From Apostichopus japonicus (lineage: Eukaryota; Echinodermata; Holothuroidea; Aspidochirotida; Stichopodidae): a stretch of 64,000 nucleotides of DNA. Positions 13,830-24,513 of this stretch are shown piece after piece. How positions within the stretch are numbered: position 1 is the first letter of the stretch; every line of letters begins with the position of its first letter. Both the position numbers and the translations under genes were made by a program. The DNA lies in contig NC_092577.1 of the NCBI RefSeq assembly GCF_037975245.1, positions 9,461,013 through 9,525,012 of the forward strand. The letters run 5' to 3'. The notes below the pieces were generated by a model, which did no database searches, was not told the DNA's origin, and worked only from the letters and a program-made list of their open reading frames with translations.

Positions 13830-14703
13830 TTAAGCTCTACCACTCATTAATATTCATGCCCCCTCATTAATAGTATTGGGGTAGAATTCCGACTTGCAGT
13901 TGGAAGGTTAGGGGTTCGACTCCTGGCCGGGTCATACTGAAGATTTGTTGAAAATCACTCTAAGCCCCGCCCACTCATTAATTTTCATGATATTAGCACC
14001 AAAATAAATAGGGATCGTCTACTCATGATGGGTAACCTATGTACCAAGAATGAGATCAATCCACCTTGGGATTGCCGAGAAAACCTAATTTCAAGCTTTT
14101 TTGCGAAAAACAACACTTAGCCCCGCCCCTCATGAATAATAATGAGATTGGACAAACTGTCACTATATTCATATAGAGGACTTTCCTCTTGTACCACCAA
14201 ACCAAGTTCCATGAAAATTGAACTTACGGTTGCGAAGATATTGACATTTGTTGAAAATCACTCTAAGCCCCGCCCACTCATTAATATTCATGATATTAGC
14301 ACCAAAATAAATAGGGATCGTCTACTCATGATGGGTAACCTATGTACCAAGAATGAGATCAATCCACCTTGGGATTGCCGAGAAAACCTAATTTCAAGCT
14401 TTTTTGCGAAAAACAACACTTAGCCCCGCCCCTCATGAATAATAATGAGATTGGATAAACTGTCACCATATTCATATAGAGGACTTTCCTCTTGTACCAC
14501 CAAACTAAGTTCCATGAAAATTGAACTTACGGTTACGAAGATATTGACATTTGTTGAAAATCACTCTAAGCCCCGCCCACTCATTAATATTCATGATATT
14601 AGCACCAAAATAAATAGGGATCGTCTACTCATGATGGGTAACCTATGTACCAAGAATGAGATCAATCTACCTTGGGATTGCTGAGAAAACCTAATTTCAA
14701 GCT
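13830..14703. repeat. 303-bp tandem repeat, about 2.8 copies
   Basis: The marker AAAATCACTCTAAGCCCCGC recurs at 13951, 14254 and 14557, exactly 303 bases apart. The last two copies are nearly identical, while the first is more divergent and joins a different left flank. The 79- and 93-codon open frames in this array repeat each other and are not a gene. Confidence 0.92.
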
Positions 14704-14705
14704 TG

Positions 14706-14802
14706 GCGTCACACACACACACACACACACATACACACACACATACACACGCAGTCATGACCGCATAGATTCCTACGGCTACCGCCAAGGAATCAAAAAA
14801 GG
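14706..14802 (+). repeat. CA microsatellite plus hairpin tail, copy 2
   Basis: GGCGTCACAC runs into a CA repeat, then GCAGTCATGACCGCATAGAT and the hairpin (arms GATTCCT and AAGGAATC) with an A run. It matches the tail at 11756-11805 almost base for base, although the tandem repeat before it is unrelated. Confidence 0.78.
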
Positions 14803-15061
14803 CAAATTTTTAACCTGAGGAAAAGTGGGGGGGCGGGGGCACGTGCCCCTGTGCCCCCCGGTTCCGCCGCCCTTGGTCCAGGTAAAAAATTGACTAGTTA
14901 GGAAAAAAATTGATCTTGCAAAAAGCGTGGTAGCCCAGATGAACTGCGCTTACGGTGGTGTTACACGGAAGTATTCAGGCATAATGATGCTGAATAAAGA
15001 AAATCATGGAATTGTCGGGCAAAAATTTGAAAAAGATTCGGGCAAGCTACTGCATATTTAT

Positions 15062-15115
15062 ATTCCAGATGACAAGAAATTCGGGCAAAAGTCCTGAAAA
15101 ATTCGGGCAGCCCAA

Positions 15116-15166
<51 letters not shown>

Positions 15167-15231
15167 TTTTCCTCCTCTTAGGCTGCCCGAATTTTTCAGG
15201 ACTTTTGCCCGAATTTCTTGTCCTCTGGAAA
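15062..15231. repeat. near-perfect palindrome with A-run/TA-run/T-run centre
   Basis: Arms 15071-15112 and 15181-15222 are perfect 42-base inverse copies and extend outward about eight bases with one mismatch. The centre is a long A run, a TA repeat and a T run, itself self-complementary apart from a short CCTCCTCTTA spacer. The whole 170 bases could form one hairpin or cruciform. Two overlapping open frames on opposite strands here are shadows of this symmetry. Confidence 0.9.
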
Positions 15232-15401
15232 TTTGGGGGGCAGTCTGCCCCCCCTGCCCCCCGCCTCGTACGCCTATGCTTCTAAGTTCTAACCCTCCAA
15301 TGAATAACACACAACTCAAATCATACACATGGTTTAAATACACAGAGAGTTATGTCTCTTGACAGTAACCTACATGCATCCGTCACGGCAAAACTTTATA
15401 C

Positions 15402-15464
15402 ACATTTTGTATTTGCAATGCACGTAGAGTAGCATACTCTACGTGCATTGCAAATATAAAATGT
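15402..15464. repeat. 30-bp inverted repeat with 3-bp loop
   Basis: Arms 15402-15431 and 15435-15464 pair with one mismatch; the inner 21 bases (ATTTGCAATGCACG onward) pair perfectly around GCA. It lies outside the transposon that ends at 15278. It could be a tiny palindromic element or a cruciform site. I saw no TSD. Confidence 0.85.
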
Positions 15465-15479
15465 ACCACGGACTTGTCA

Positions 15480-16570
15480 ATTCTTAATTGGTGCGTCCGT
15501 CATATGGTACTGTAAAGCTATAGTAATTTATCTTCGGAAAAAAAAAAACACTTGTTTGGGACTCCTAAGAAACCGTGAATGTTGAGCGATTTCACGGATT
15601 CTAGATAAGTAGCAAATTCTGTGTTTCTTTCCGGCCTTGCTGGATTTAATTTTCTAATAATGCTGACTGTAGCAAAGAGTGTACATTTGTTAGGTACATT
15701 ATGTTTTGCTGCAGAGCGTAACAATACAATAACCACGTGGTAAGCTGTAGTACTTGCTAAGTGTTTACTATTGTATAGCGTGTACGTGCGGATGGGCGGG
15801 GTCTTTGCCCGTGGGGGTAAACCTGAACTCTGATTGGCCTTTGTTGACAAACGGACGGAACAGAAAATACCATGAATCTTGGTCTGAGTGGTCCATGTCA
15901 ATGTGAGGGCTTGGCCTTTCTCTGGCTAATAGAACGTGCGTATACGTCTACGTATATTATTTATTAGATGAAGGTGGAGTTTGGAATGAGTTTCTTCTTA
16001 TGTGAAATGTCATTTTACGTTTTTGGTTTCACGCTTGTTTCCGTGTCTTTTTCCGTTTGTTTCAACCGGGCAACCAGTAATTCACGATTTGACAAGTTTT
16101 GGTTGTCCGGCAGGTAATTTGGTCGTCGCGGACGACCGCTAAATTTACACACTTTTAAAACAGTCTGTTTTAGACGTACACAGCAAAACCCATTACCATT
16201 TTACAACATAACCATGGAGTTATAATTTTGTAATGAAACTCATTACATCATTGATGCTTGTCTAACTTGCTTTTAAATTAATTTTCCATGATCACAGAGT
16301 TGTGTATAGTCTGGTACATGCTATAATGTAGTGTTGAAAATATTGGTCACATGCAAGAAATTATGAAAACTGTATACATTATTTTAGCAGTTATAGATCT
16401 ATAATAGTTCATAGAGGTCAACAGCTGACCAGATTGCATGGAGGCAGTCTGGCTATTAATGGTAGTATTCACATTGATTTACTTCTTTTTAGACTTTGTG
16501 ACAACTGTTATTAATTTCATATTCATATTTAGGTCACTTTCATGTATCACGGCTGGAAAGGGGATGGGGG
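15480..16570. other. intronic; one unassigned minus-strand frame
   Basis: A 127-codon minus-strand frame at 15518-15901 has no motif I recognise. The sequence is more GC-balanced than its surroundings and could be an old transposon piece. Around 16100 GGTTGTCCGGCAGG..GGTCGTCG partly resembles 11845-11875. Confidence 0.35.
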
Positions 16571-16579
16571 AGGAGAGAG

Positions 16580-16908
16580 CAGTGGCGGCGCCAAGGGGGG
16601 CTTTAGCCCCCCCACTGAAGTAGTCAGCCCCTCCATTAGCCTCCCCCCCAACTGAAATAGGCCAAACAAAAAAAAAGAAAGTTACTCACAAAAAAATGCA
16701 TATTTTTGGAGAAATTTTCAGGTGACAATAGCCTCGCTAAATGCCACCATTTTGCATGAAGGCCTTCCCAGGATTGGGAAAAATTTGGGCACCCCCTCCC
16801 CTTTTACCCCTCCCCCAGGACGGCGATCACTCAATCTTGTAAGCCACCCAAAAAAATGGCTCAGCCCCCCTTAGCCTCCCCAACTAAAAATTCCTGGTGC
16901 CGCCACTG
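16580..16908. mobile_element. hAT-like MITE, 329 bp
   Basis: The left end CAGTGGCGGCGCCAAGG is the inverse of the right end CCTGGTGCCGCCACTG, with one extra/missing base. The flanks GGAGAGAG and GGGGAGAG match at 7 of 8. The interior (ATGCCACCATTTTGCAT and CCCCTCCCCCAGGACGGC) matches the arms of the element interrupted by the LTR retrotransposon (37100-37178 and 45455-45500). Confidence 0.85.
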
Positions 16909-16916
16909 GGGGAGAG

Positions 16917-18292
16917 GGAGAGGGGGAGGGGAAAGGGGGCTGTGGGTCAGTGCACAATTATCCTTTAGAAGTGTAGTGTAGTTTCCCAGTCTCCTTTACC
17001 TACATCAGCTGGTTCTATCATGCATTATATATTCAAGGTTTAATGACAGAAGTACAAAAGAGAAATTTAAAAGATTCATAATTATCAGTATGTTTTAATG
17101 TTAATTTGCTCATTTCTATGGTTTCGCTGTGATATCGAAAACATTTGCTAAAATATGACAGGTAGGAATCTTCTCTTTCTCCTGTGTAAAAAAAATAGCA
17201 AATTCAGACCTGGGTACCCAACAAACTGTGACTGTCTATGTACCTGCATGGTAACCCAACATGCTGATAATGAGTTAAGGTTAACATGTAACAGTATGTC
17301 AGAAACATTGGGAGTAACCAACAAGATCTTAGTGTAATTGCAAGGGCACATGAGTGTAGCTACCCTTTGTGGTGTGCAAGTTTTTGTGCCCATTTCATGA
17401 TTTAGAGGTTTATGTTCTAATTGATGCCTTATTGTTTCATATGTCAAAAAGATGAGCTCTATGATCACCTTTTGCAGTGGGAGGGGATCAAGTACAGTAT
17501 ATAAATATATAACCTGTATATGCAGTACAACATACACAATTGATAAATCTTCAACATTGCATCAAGAGTTACAAAACATACAGGCAGCACCTGTTTTGCG
17601 TATAAGTACCCCTCATTTTAAAAAATATCTTAAAGAGTGTGGGAAAGCCTTCCTCTTCACCCCTCCTCTGGGTTACTTCAGATATTTCTTGTAAAAGTAG
17701 TCTCCCTGCATGTTATAGATCACTGCCCCCCCCCCCCCTCTTCCTTAATTTATTCTGGGGATTCAAGTACCCACGAATAATACATAATACATGGTTGCAG
17801 CCCTGCTGTACCCTATGTCTAGATTTGATTTGTTTTTGGGGGGAGCAGGGGAGGGGGAGGGCATGAAATTTGGTCTACATTCATTCTAGGGATGGGTCGA
17901 TCATCATTACAACTACATTTGTGTAATACAACATTAAATGAGTGCAATTAAGAACAATTTTCTGCAAGCAATGGAAAGAGTTAAATAAGTAAAATGTCAA
18001 CTAGGATAGCATTGAACATGGAACCCAGCCAGTTGGGACAATTTCCTAATGCTACTACCTCTCTAAACTGTACTCCAACAACTTAATACATGTCTCCATT
18101 AAAACAGAATGATGGAGAAGTATGACACATATTAATTTTTGTTTTAAATGTCTTACCCTTGGCAAATCTTGGGTTTATATCAAAAGGAAATAATCTCACG
18201 TAGGTACTCCTACTAATGGGAGGAGTTTACAGGTTACCTTCAAGAAAACTAACCCTATTCAAATAGCATACTTTAGTCTTGGGATATTGAAG
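16917..18292. other. intronic, no gene recognised
   Basis: Simple G-rich and C-rich tracts (16910-16945, 17728, 17840). About 18155-18210 matches 28006-28060, an outlying part of the direct duplication described below. The short frames at 17148-17537 lie on both strands and have no motif. Confidence 0.4.
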
Positions 18293-18987
18293 TTGATCAG
18301 GCACGTATCCAGGATTTTCAAACCCGGGGGGCGCGAATTACTATCTAAGCGGAGCGCCACCATAGGTTGGCGCGCAGCGTACAAGAAAATTTCTTGTTTT
18401 GATACCCCCCAGATCACCGGAAACGGCACTTCTCAGGCTTGAAATGACCAACCAGATGTACACTTTTTGCCTGAGAACCAAGTATTTCCTAATAGTTTTT
18501 TCCCATCCATAACCTTTTTGAAGATTGTCAACCCGGCACACATCATGTTCGACCTGACCGCATCTCCTGTGGGTCTTTGCTTTTGTAGGTGATTCTACGT
18601 CGCGGCCCACAATACCAGTCAACCCCACTTTTCAAGGTTTTAAGCCCCGTATTTGTTTAGAATTTGAAAATTCACATTTCTCGTGAATAAACTCACTTGA
18701 AAACATACCCATAATGTTGTACAAAATGTCATCTATGGACAACCAATATAGAAAACCTTCCTTCAACCCCTAACAGACCGGTCAAAATTGCACGAGTAGA
18801 GGGAAGTGTTATGCAGAATGTTTGTCAGAAATTTTCGAAAATTCAGACACAGTTAATTTATTGGTGCATGTACAAATATTGAAACCTCTTATAACGGCTA
18901 TTATAAAACTTGGTTGAAGGAAATGAAAAAATAGCAGATATTTCCGAAAACCGAACACTACACACATAGGCGTAGGAGGCGCGGCGG

Positions 18988-19359
18988 CAGTGGCGGAGCT
19001 AGGGCTATTGGTCAGGAGGGGCGAGAATGGTCTGTAGGGGCGCTTTCGACACTATCTAAGCGGAGCGCCACCACTGGTTGGCGCGTAGCGTACAGAAATT
19101 TTTTGAGTAAAGATACTCCCTAGATCGCTGGAAATGACCCTTTCCGGGCCTGCAGATAAACGAAGAATAAGGTGTCATCGCCAAATTACACCAACAAAAT
19201 GTGACAAATGTCAATAAGTAGATGAGAGCGCAATAAAAAAGTCAATAATCTAGAATAAGTAAAAAGTGGTAAAGAGCTGAAAAAGGCCCCAGCAGTCCAT
19301 TTGAGTCCGTCAGGGGGGGGGGGCATCCGCCCCCTGACCGTATGGACGCTCCGCCACTG
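18988..19359. mobile_element. nested hAT-like MITE, TIR CAGTGGCGGAGC
   Basis: CAGTGGCGGAGCTAGGG on the left, GGACGCTCCGCCACTG on the right. The flanks CGCGGCGG and CGCGGTGG match at 7 of 8. One core module sits inside. The same MITE is at the same site in the inverted copy at 47209, so it inserted before the host spread. Confidence 0.88.
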
Positions 19360-20276
19360 CGCGGTGGGGGTGCAGCCCCTAATTCGCCATTACTAATGTA
19401 AAAGAGAGTTTTGACATAATTGGACCTCCATGTTTTTATACATCTACATGAGACATGTCGTTGTTTACATTAGCATCCCGCGGTATACTGCGCAATTTTA
19501 ACGGACCGTACGGTACCGTACATGATGGCATGCGATGTAATAACCAATGCTTGCTTATATGATATTGACATTAACACGTTGAACGCGTGCGAAGCGCGCG
19601 AAAATTTTTGGTTATTTTTTCAGGCAGGTCGGACAGTTTTGAGGCTTTTCATCCTGGAACGCCATTTTCATGCTCACTGATATGATGTGATATCTGCTGT
19701 TTGCGTTACAAATTCGAACACGCGCGTAGCGAGGAATTTGCCAAGGGAGGGGTGAAGTCTGTAGGCAAATTATCTAAGGGTAGCGCCACCATATGTTGGT
19801 GCGAAGCGTACAAGAAAATTTTGGCCGAAAATGCCTCCCAGATCGCTGGAAATGGCACTACCCAGGACCATTTGTTAGCGCGAAGCGTACAAGCAAATTT
19901 TGGCCGAAAATGCCTCCCAGATCGCTGGAAATGACACTTCCCAGGCCTTGTAAGTTGCATCTAAGCACTTTCTATTTTGAAATTACTTAGCGATATCATT
20001 TAAAAAAATGCTGAATGGGGGGGGGGCGGGCGGTCGCCCCCATCCCAAAATGCGTCATGTTCCCCGACGACACGGTCGAGTTCGAGACCGAGTTCGAGAC
20101 ACGCGTTATGATAGACCATATATAGTATATATATAGATCATTAGTGAGAGAGGAAAATGGAAACGTCAAAAAATGGAGTTGTCGGTGTAAGGGGTAGGGT
20201 GAGTCACACTTTTACGAAATCATTGATCCGTCACTGGCTACCCTTCAGCGCTGTAATGATGTCACTGTTTCTCTTT

Positions 20277-20420
20277 CTCTTCCCGGTGTCTTCGCGTTTT
20301 TCTTTTACTCCCTCTTCTCTCTTTCTTCTTTTTCTTTTCCCTTCCTTCCTCTCCTCCTCCTCTTTTTTCCCCTCTTTTTTTCCTTTTTTTCTTCTCTTTT
20401 TTTTTTCTCCTCTTTTTCTT
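20277..20420. repeat. polypyrimidine/polypurine tract
   Basis: About 140 bases almost purely C and T on the plus strand, with TTTTTC and TCCTCC blocks. Such tracts can form triplex (H-) DNA. The mirror tract is at about 46125-46270 in copy B. Its open frames on both strands (Arg/Lys/Glu-rich or Phe/Ser/Leu-rich) are artefacts of composition. Confidence 0.85.
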
Positions 20421-20784
20421 ACCCGTGGGGCGCGCGCCCCCAACGCCCACCCCCTGAATACGCACCTGTTGATGATAACGCAAGTTAGAAGGTATATCTA
20501 ACGTAACTACTGGGCCAATGGAAGCCTTACTATGTATTGTGTACTAAAGGTTTGGTCAAGTTTAACTACTTGTGACAATTCATTCTTTAGTTTGTAACTG
20601 AGATATAACAGTAAGGATAGTCCTCCTTATAAGATAAACCAGACTTTAGAAAGTGTTCTAACTTAGTGTGGGTATGGGTCTTGTTTTGTTCGAAGTGACT
20701 CTATTTAATAGTAAGGGGACATGAACTTATGAACTAAATTGATTGTTTGAAAGCCTGGTATACATATTACTGCCTATTTGCTGC

Positions 20785-20905
20785 CTATATATAAAGTGGA
20801 CCCAGCTTATTAACATATACACCTCTTTGTGTATTTTGCTGCCTACTGTATTTATAAAGTGGCCCCTGCCTATTAACATATACACCTCTTTGTGCACTTT
20901 TACAC
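20785..20905. repeat. tandem duplication, about 65-bp unit
   Basis: GCTGCCTA..ATAAAGTGG..TATTAACATATACACCTC occurs twice in a row with small differences. Confidence 0.75.
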
Positions 20906-20988
20906 ATTGGTAAGCAGTACAATGTATTGTATGCAGTGATTAATATATGGTGTATGTATGTTAGATTGAGGCCTTTATCTTCCCCTCT

Positions 20989-23022
20989 TGCTGATCAAGC
21001 AAGATTCAAAACAATTACTGTTCCCCCAGGATTAGGCAGTAACAAAGTCACGTTCTACCCAGACTGAATCTAATTATAACTACAACCCAGCTTACCAGTC
21101 TTGCTATACACTAATTATACACTAACCATTACCATCAGCATATTGTAAACCATTCTGTGCAAGATCCGCATCATGTGACCTCCAAAGATCGTCATAAGAC
21201 TAATTAATCCACATTTACCTAATGAGGAGGAAAGGACAAAAGAAATAAGAATCAGTTGTCACTAATTCTATATTGAGAATATCAGAACTAGATATGTTTT
21301 AATGTAAACAATAAAATCCATTGTTATTGAGTATGTCTTTTTAATATTTACTCAACAGTTTTTCTATTGCTCACAGATATACAAGCTAATGTTAAAATTA
21401 CATTGTGTCACTGAAACAACTCAATAGACTGAAAATTCATTTCATTAAAAGGCACTTTTAGTATTTTCAAGTTGAAAAGTTTTTGAAAATGTACCATACA
21501 CAAAACAAAAGGTTATATTTGTTAACGTGCTTGCAATGCTTTGGATTAGGCCAATTGATCAGCACACTTTCTAGTTGGTACTTTTAACATGATTGGTATT
21601 TTGTTTTAACACCAAATCTCTAATTGTGTTACTTTGAAGTCAAGCAAAGTTAGGCCTAATTACTGGTCTGGATTGCTTTTGTCAAACAATCAGTATACCA
21701 GTGTCAAGCTGAGGCTGCTTTAATAGATAAATGTTGTTGTATTTGCTTCCACAACTGTCCCAGTAACTTCATTTCCACCTTTGTCAATATACAGCAACCT
21801 GACACCCCCCCCCCCCCATAACACACACTTATAATTACCGGATTACACAATAGTTTTAAGAACATAAAAGGAATACAAAATGCATTAAGGATTTCAGATG
21901 GCATAACATGCTGAATCCTACAAGAACTTGTCATATTGTGTTGTATGATCTTCTGTGATAGAATCATAAACCGTTGCTTGTCAATAATCAATACCTCTTA
22001 TAAATTATCCATGACAACTATTTAATATTATGGGATGGGTGGACCTTGTCATGTATATTAGATCCTCCTGCAAGCAGGAACTCGTGAAGAAGCCTCATTG
22101 GCTTATCAAAGCCGCAAGCTGACCGAAGTCAGTCTCTCACATTCATATTTAACGTCCATGATTATGAGTTGTTAATTGTCAACAACTCTGTTAATTGTCA
22201 TAAATTACATAATATCCACTCAAACCTGGGGACAGTGACAACAGAAAGCCTTCATTAGCATTAGATGCTGAAATGGGAATGAAACTGTTTCATCATGAAA
22301 CAGTGGATGTCTAATGACCATTAACATTGGTCAGATTTGAAAGATTAGAGATGACCATGGCTATAATATAGAAATCACATCAGAATTTCCTCCTCTTGAA
22401 ACCTACAGTTATGGTACAATTGTAGAGATGATGCTACAATTAGAGAAACACTGAACAAAAGAGGTACCACAGAATCCGTCAGTCTAAGACACAACCTTTA
22501 GAGGTATCTAAACTTAGATTGTTAATATGTTATGTCTTGTTTTGCAGTGATTTAAATTGAAGGGGGTTTGGGGAGTAGGGAGTGCTGGATGAAGGACTTT
22601 CTGGTGGGGTAATGTCCCTTAAGGAATCATCTGTCACATTATGGAGTAAGAATATCCACCTAAACACTTGCATTCTCATGGCAGAGGAAGAGGATTGGGT
22701 GGGTGGGTAAGAATCAGGTGGTCGACCATACAATCATTACCCTGCTCATGAAAACTGTAAACATTTCTTCCAAGCTCCGGATATGAAACTGGTAAATCCC
22801 TAAAAAGGCTGATCACAGGACTGAATAATTCAAGTTTACCTGATGATGAGAAAAAACAAAATGCATTTGGTCATCAGTTATAATGTTATTATTCATTTAA
22901 ATTGTCATAACTAAGTCTGCTAGTAGCAGAATTCGGTCATGTAACATTGTCAACCACATAGAAATAACACAGCTAATATAAACATACGGTATGCTTATGT
23001 AGTTTCAAAATAAATTACAAAG
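20989..23022 (+). repeat. direct duplication, copy A (about 2.0 kb)
   Basis: It runs from GATCAAGCAAG to TGTAGTTTCAAA. It matches 28163-29898 in the same order and orientation with many substitutions and indels. Shared landmarks include GGATTAGGCAGTAACA, ACCATTACCATCAGC, the C-run near 21800, and TTGTTTTGCAGTGA near 22540. It is an old local duplication of intron sequence or a large dispersed repeat. The 67-codon minus-strand frame near its end is conserved only loosely in the other copy, so I do not call a gene. Confidence 0.85.
22053..22201. mobile_element. about 142-bp insertion with hairpins, possible SINE-like
   Basis: It is present in copy A of the duplication and absent at the matching place in copy B, and is flanked by TTGTCAT at 22046-22052 and 22195-22201. 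Three short hairpins follow one another: TCCTGC-AA-GCAGGA, GGCTT-ATCA-AAGCC and CTGAC-CGAA-GTCAG. A 7-bp repeat around a small structured insert suits a SINE-like insertion. The other reading is a deletion between the two TTGTCAT sites in copy B. Confidence 0.5.
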
Positions 23023-23034
23023 TAAAATTAGTAA

Positions 23035-24190
23035 AAGGGCCGTTCTCAGTCACATGTGTGAAGAAAAATGGGGAGATCTGCACTTTACCACTAAGTAACT
23101 ACTTTTAGGTAAAGAAAGTTGGGTTGATTGTAGTACTTAAGTATGCACTAGGGGGACTCTTTTACAAAACCATATAGCTTAGCCAAAATCAGAACATTCA
23201 TGTGCTGGCAGAAGTCATATAAAGGTCTTTCACGTGTGTGACGTGAAATGAAACTGGCTTTTTTTGATAAAAAACATTGGCAAATTCCTCAGTTTCTAAC
23301 AGGGCTGGATAAACCTAATTTCTCATGTTACTACCTGTACCTTAATGTGTTTCCATTCTAACAAGACATTTCACCTAAATATTTCACTTCTAAAAATTAG
23401 CATAATACTACATAAGCTAAAAAAAAAATCCGGTCACGTATGTGACATTGTTGGATCACGTCTCTGACATTCTGAATTTTCATTCCATAGTATGCAATTT
23501 TGCAGTGCAAATGTTGACTCTAGTAATGACCACAGAACAGCACTGATGTTGATATTCCATAGGAATTACTTTAAATCAGTTTTACTGCCATGATTTTTTT
23601 GGTCACATGTGTGACATTGTTGAGTCACGTGTGTGACATTCTGCATTTTCATGGATGCTGCAATTTCATTGGATGAAGCTTTCCTCATTTGCATATAACA
23701 CTGTTGTCATGCCATACACACATGACATAACAACAGTCCAAGTCCACAGTGCTGCTGCAATTTCATTGGATGACGCTTTTCTCATTTGCATATATATATA
23801 TACATGTATAGTGCACACTGTACGCACTGGTTCACATTCATTTTCTATTCTGATATGTTGGGTAGAGGATGTGGGTGGAAGTGGGTGGGTTACATGCATA
23901 CAGACAATTTGAAGCAGAAGATAACCATACCAAATAATTAAGTATACCTTGAATGCATGTTTATGCAGTCTCTATGCAGTAAAAGAAAGTCACATACTGT
24001 ATACAAATCTGCATAGTGCACTATGGGGAGGGTGTTGGGGGAGGTGGGGGTTGGAGGGAGTCAGAGTTTTAGACAGAACACCTTTAATTAATAACATTTC
24101 AATAGTTTCTAATGTTGTTTAACATTGCCTCCTTGAATAAAGATACAATGTTACCACTGTTTGCCCTCGCAAGCATGTTTCTGTAGAGCT
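23035..24190. repeat. repeat region with TCACGTGTGTGAC motifs
   Basis: It begins GGGCCGTTCTCAGTCAC, close to the TIR of the element starting at 24685. Near-palindromes of the form GTCACxTxTGTGAC occur at about 23230, 23435, 23600 and 23625. A short block containing CAATTTCATTGGATGA and CTCATTTGCATAT is repeated at about 23662 and 23757. It is perhaps a truncated relative of the 24685-27279 element. I found no right end. Confidence 0.45.
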
Positions 24191-24193
24191 AAG

Positions 24194-24513
24194 GTACATG
24201 TTCAGTACAGTGTTATTTTACACCAAGCACTAAATAAATACACACTGTCCACAATTATGTACAGTACACACTGTACATGTATATGTACTGGTCATTCCAT
24301 TCAATACTGTGCATATTTCAATGTCATTTTAAATATATATTTGCTATGTACAGGTAGTGAATGCTTTTTCTAATTCAATAAATTAAAAGGCTGTTAATAA
24401 TTTAAAAGGACTGTTTAACCAGTAAATACATGTACAGTGTTTACTGTACATGATTTTGGACAGTGTGTATTTAATGGTGCTTGGTGTAAAATAACACTGT
24501 ACTGAACATGTAC
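24194..24513. repeat. inverted repeat with 68-bp arms
   Basis: Arms 24194-24262 and 24446-24513 begin and end GTACATGTTCAGTACAGTG and match with a few differences, around a 183-bp centre. The centre also has a direct diverged copy at about 24550-24690 (CATATTTCAATGTC..TGTTTAACCAGTA). It looks like a palindromic MITE or a foldback repeat. Confidence 0.82.

Larger units (their letters stand above)
13087..14875. mobile_element. nested hAT-like element, TIR CAAGGGCGGCGGAA
   Basis: The left end CAAGGGCGGCGGAAGC matches the inverse of the right end GGTTCCGCCGCCCTTG. The flanks ATCCAGGT and GTCCAGGT match at 7 of 8 bases. It is inserted in the element 12509-15278. It holds a core module at about 13500-13625 and a 303-bp tandem array ending in the CA/hairpin tail, which is probably a further insertion. 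The 660-bp element at 60622 has the same TIRs. Confidence 0.85.
12509..15278. mobile_element. hAT-like element, TIR CATAGGCGTACG, TSD CTTCTAAG
   Basis: The left end CATAGGCGTACGGG is the inverse of the right end CTCGTACGCCTATG. A perfect 8-bp duplication, CTTCTAAG, flanks it at 12501-12508 and 15279-15286. The left arm holds one copy of the shared GC-rich core module (about 12572-12690). A second element (13087-14875) is nested inside, and the right arm carries a very long AT-centred hairpin. No transposase is visible; with the nested element removed it is about 1 kb and non-autonomous. Confidence 0.9.
18298..20468 (+). mobile_element. 2.17-kb element with 5-bp TSD TTGAT, copy A
   Basis: The left end CAGGCACGTATCCAGG is the near-inverse of the right end CTGAATACGCACCTG. 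TTGAT occurs directly on both sides (18293-18297 and 20469-20473). It holds core modules at 18341, 19054 and a tandem pair at about 19770-19965, a nested MITE, and a polypyrimidine tract. No transposase is visible. The second copy, 46076-48265, is in the opposite orientation and also has a 5-bp duplication, so 5 bp is probably the rule. Some hAT groups are described with 5-bp duplications; the superfamily is not certain. Confidence 0.87.

Noticed and set aside
14142-14684. Two nearly identical open frames of 93 and 79 codons
   Set aside because: They are translations of a 303-bp tandem repeat.
11840-16140. Similar strings with GGTTGTCC and GGTCGTC at about 11845 and 16095
   Set aside because: Same orientation, short and diverged; they may be relatives, but no element ends could be drawn.
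20157-20501. Phe/Ser-rich and Lys/Glu/Arg-rich open frames of 70-114 codons
   Set aside because: Product of the polypyrimidine tract; the same happens at 46035-46353.
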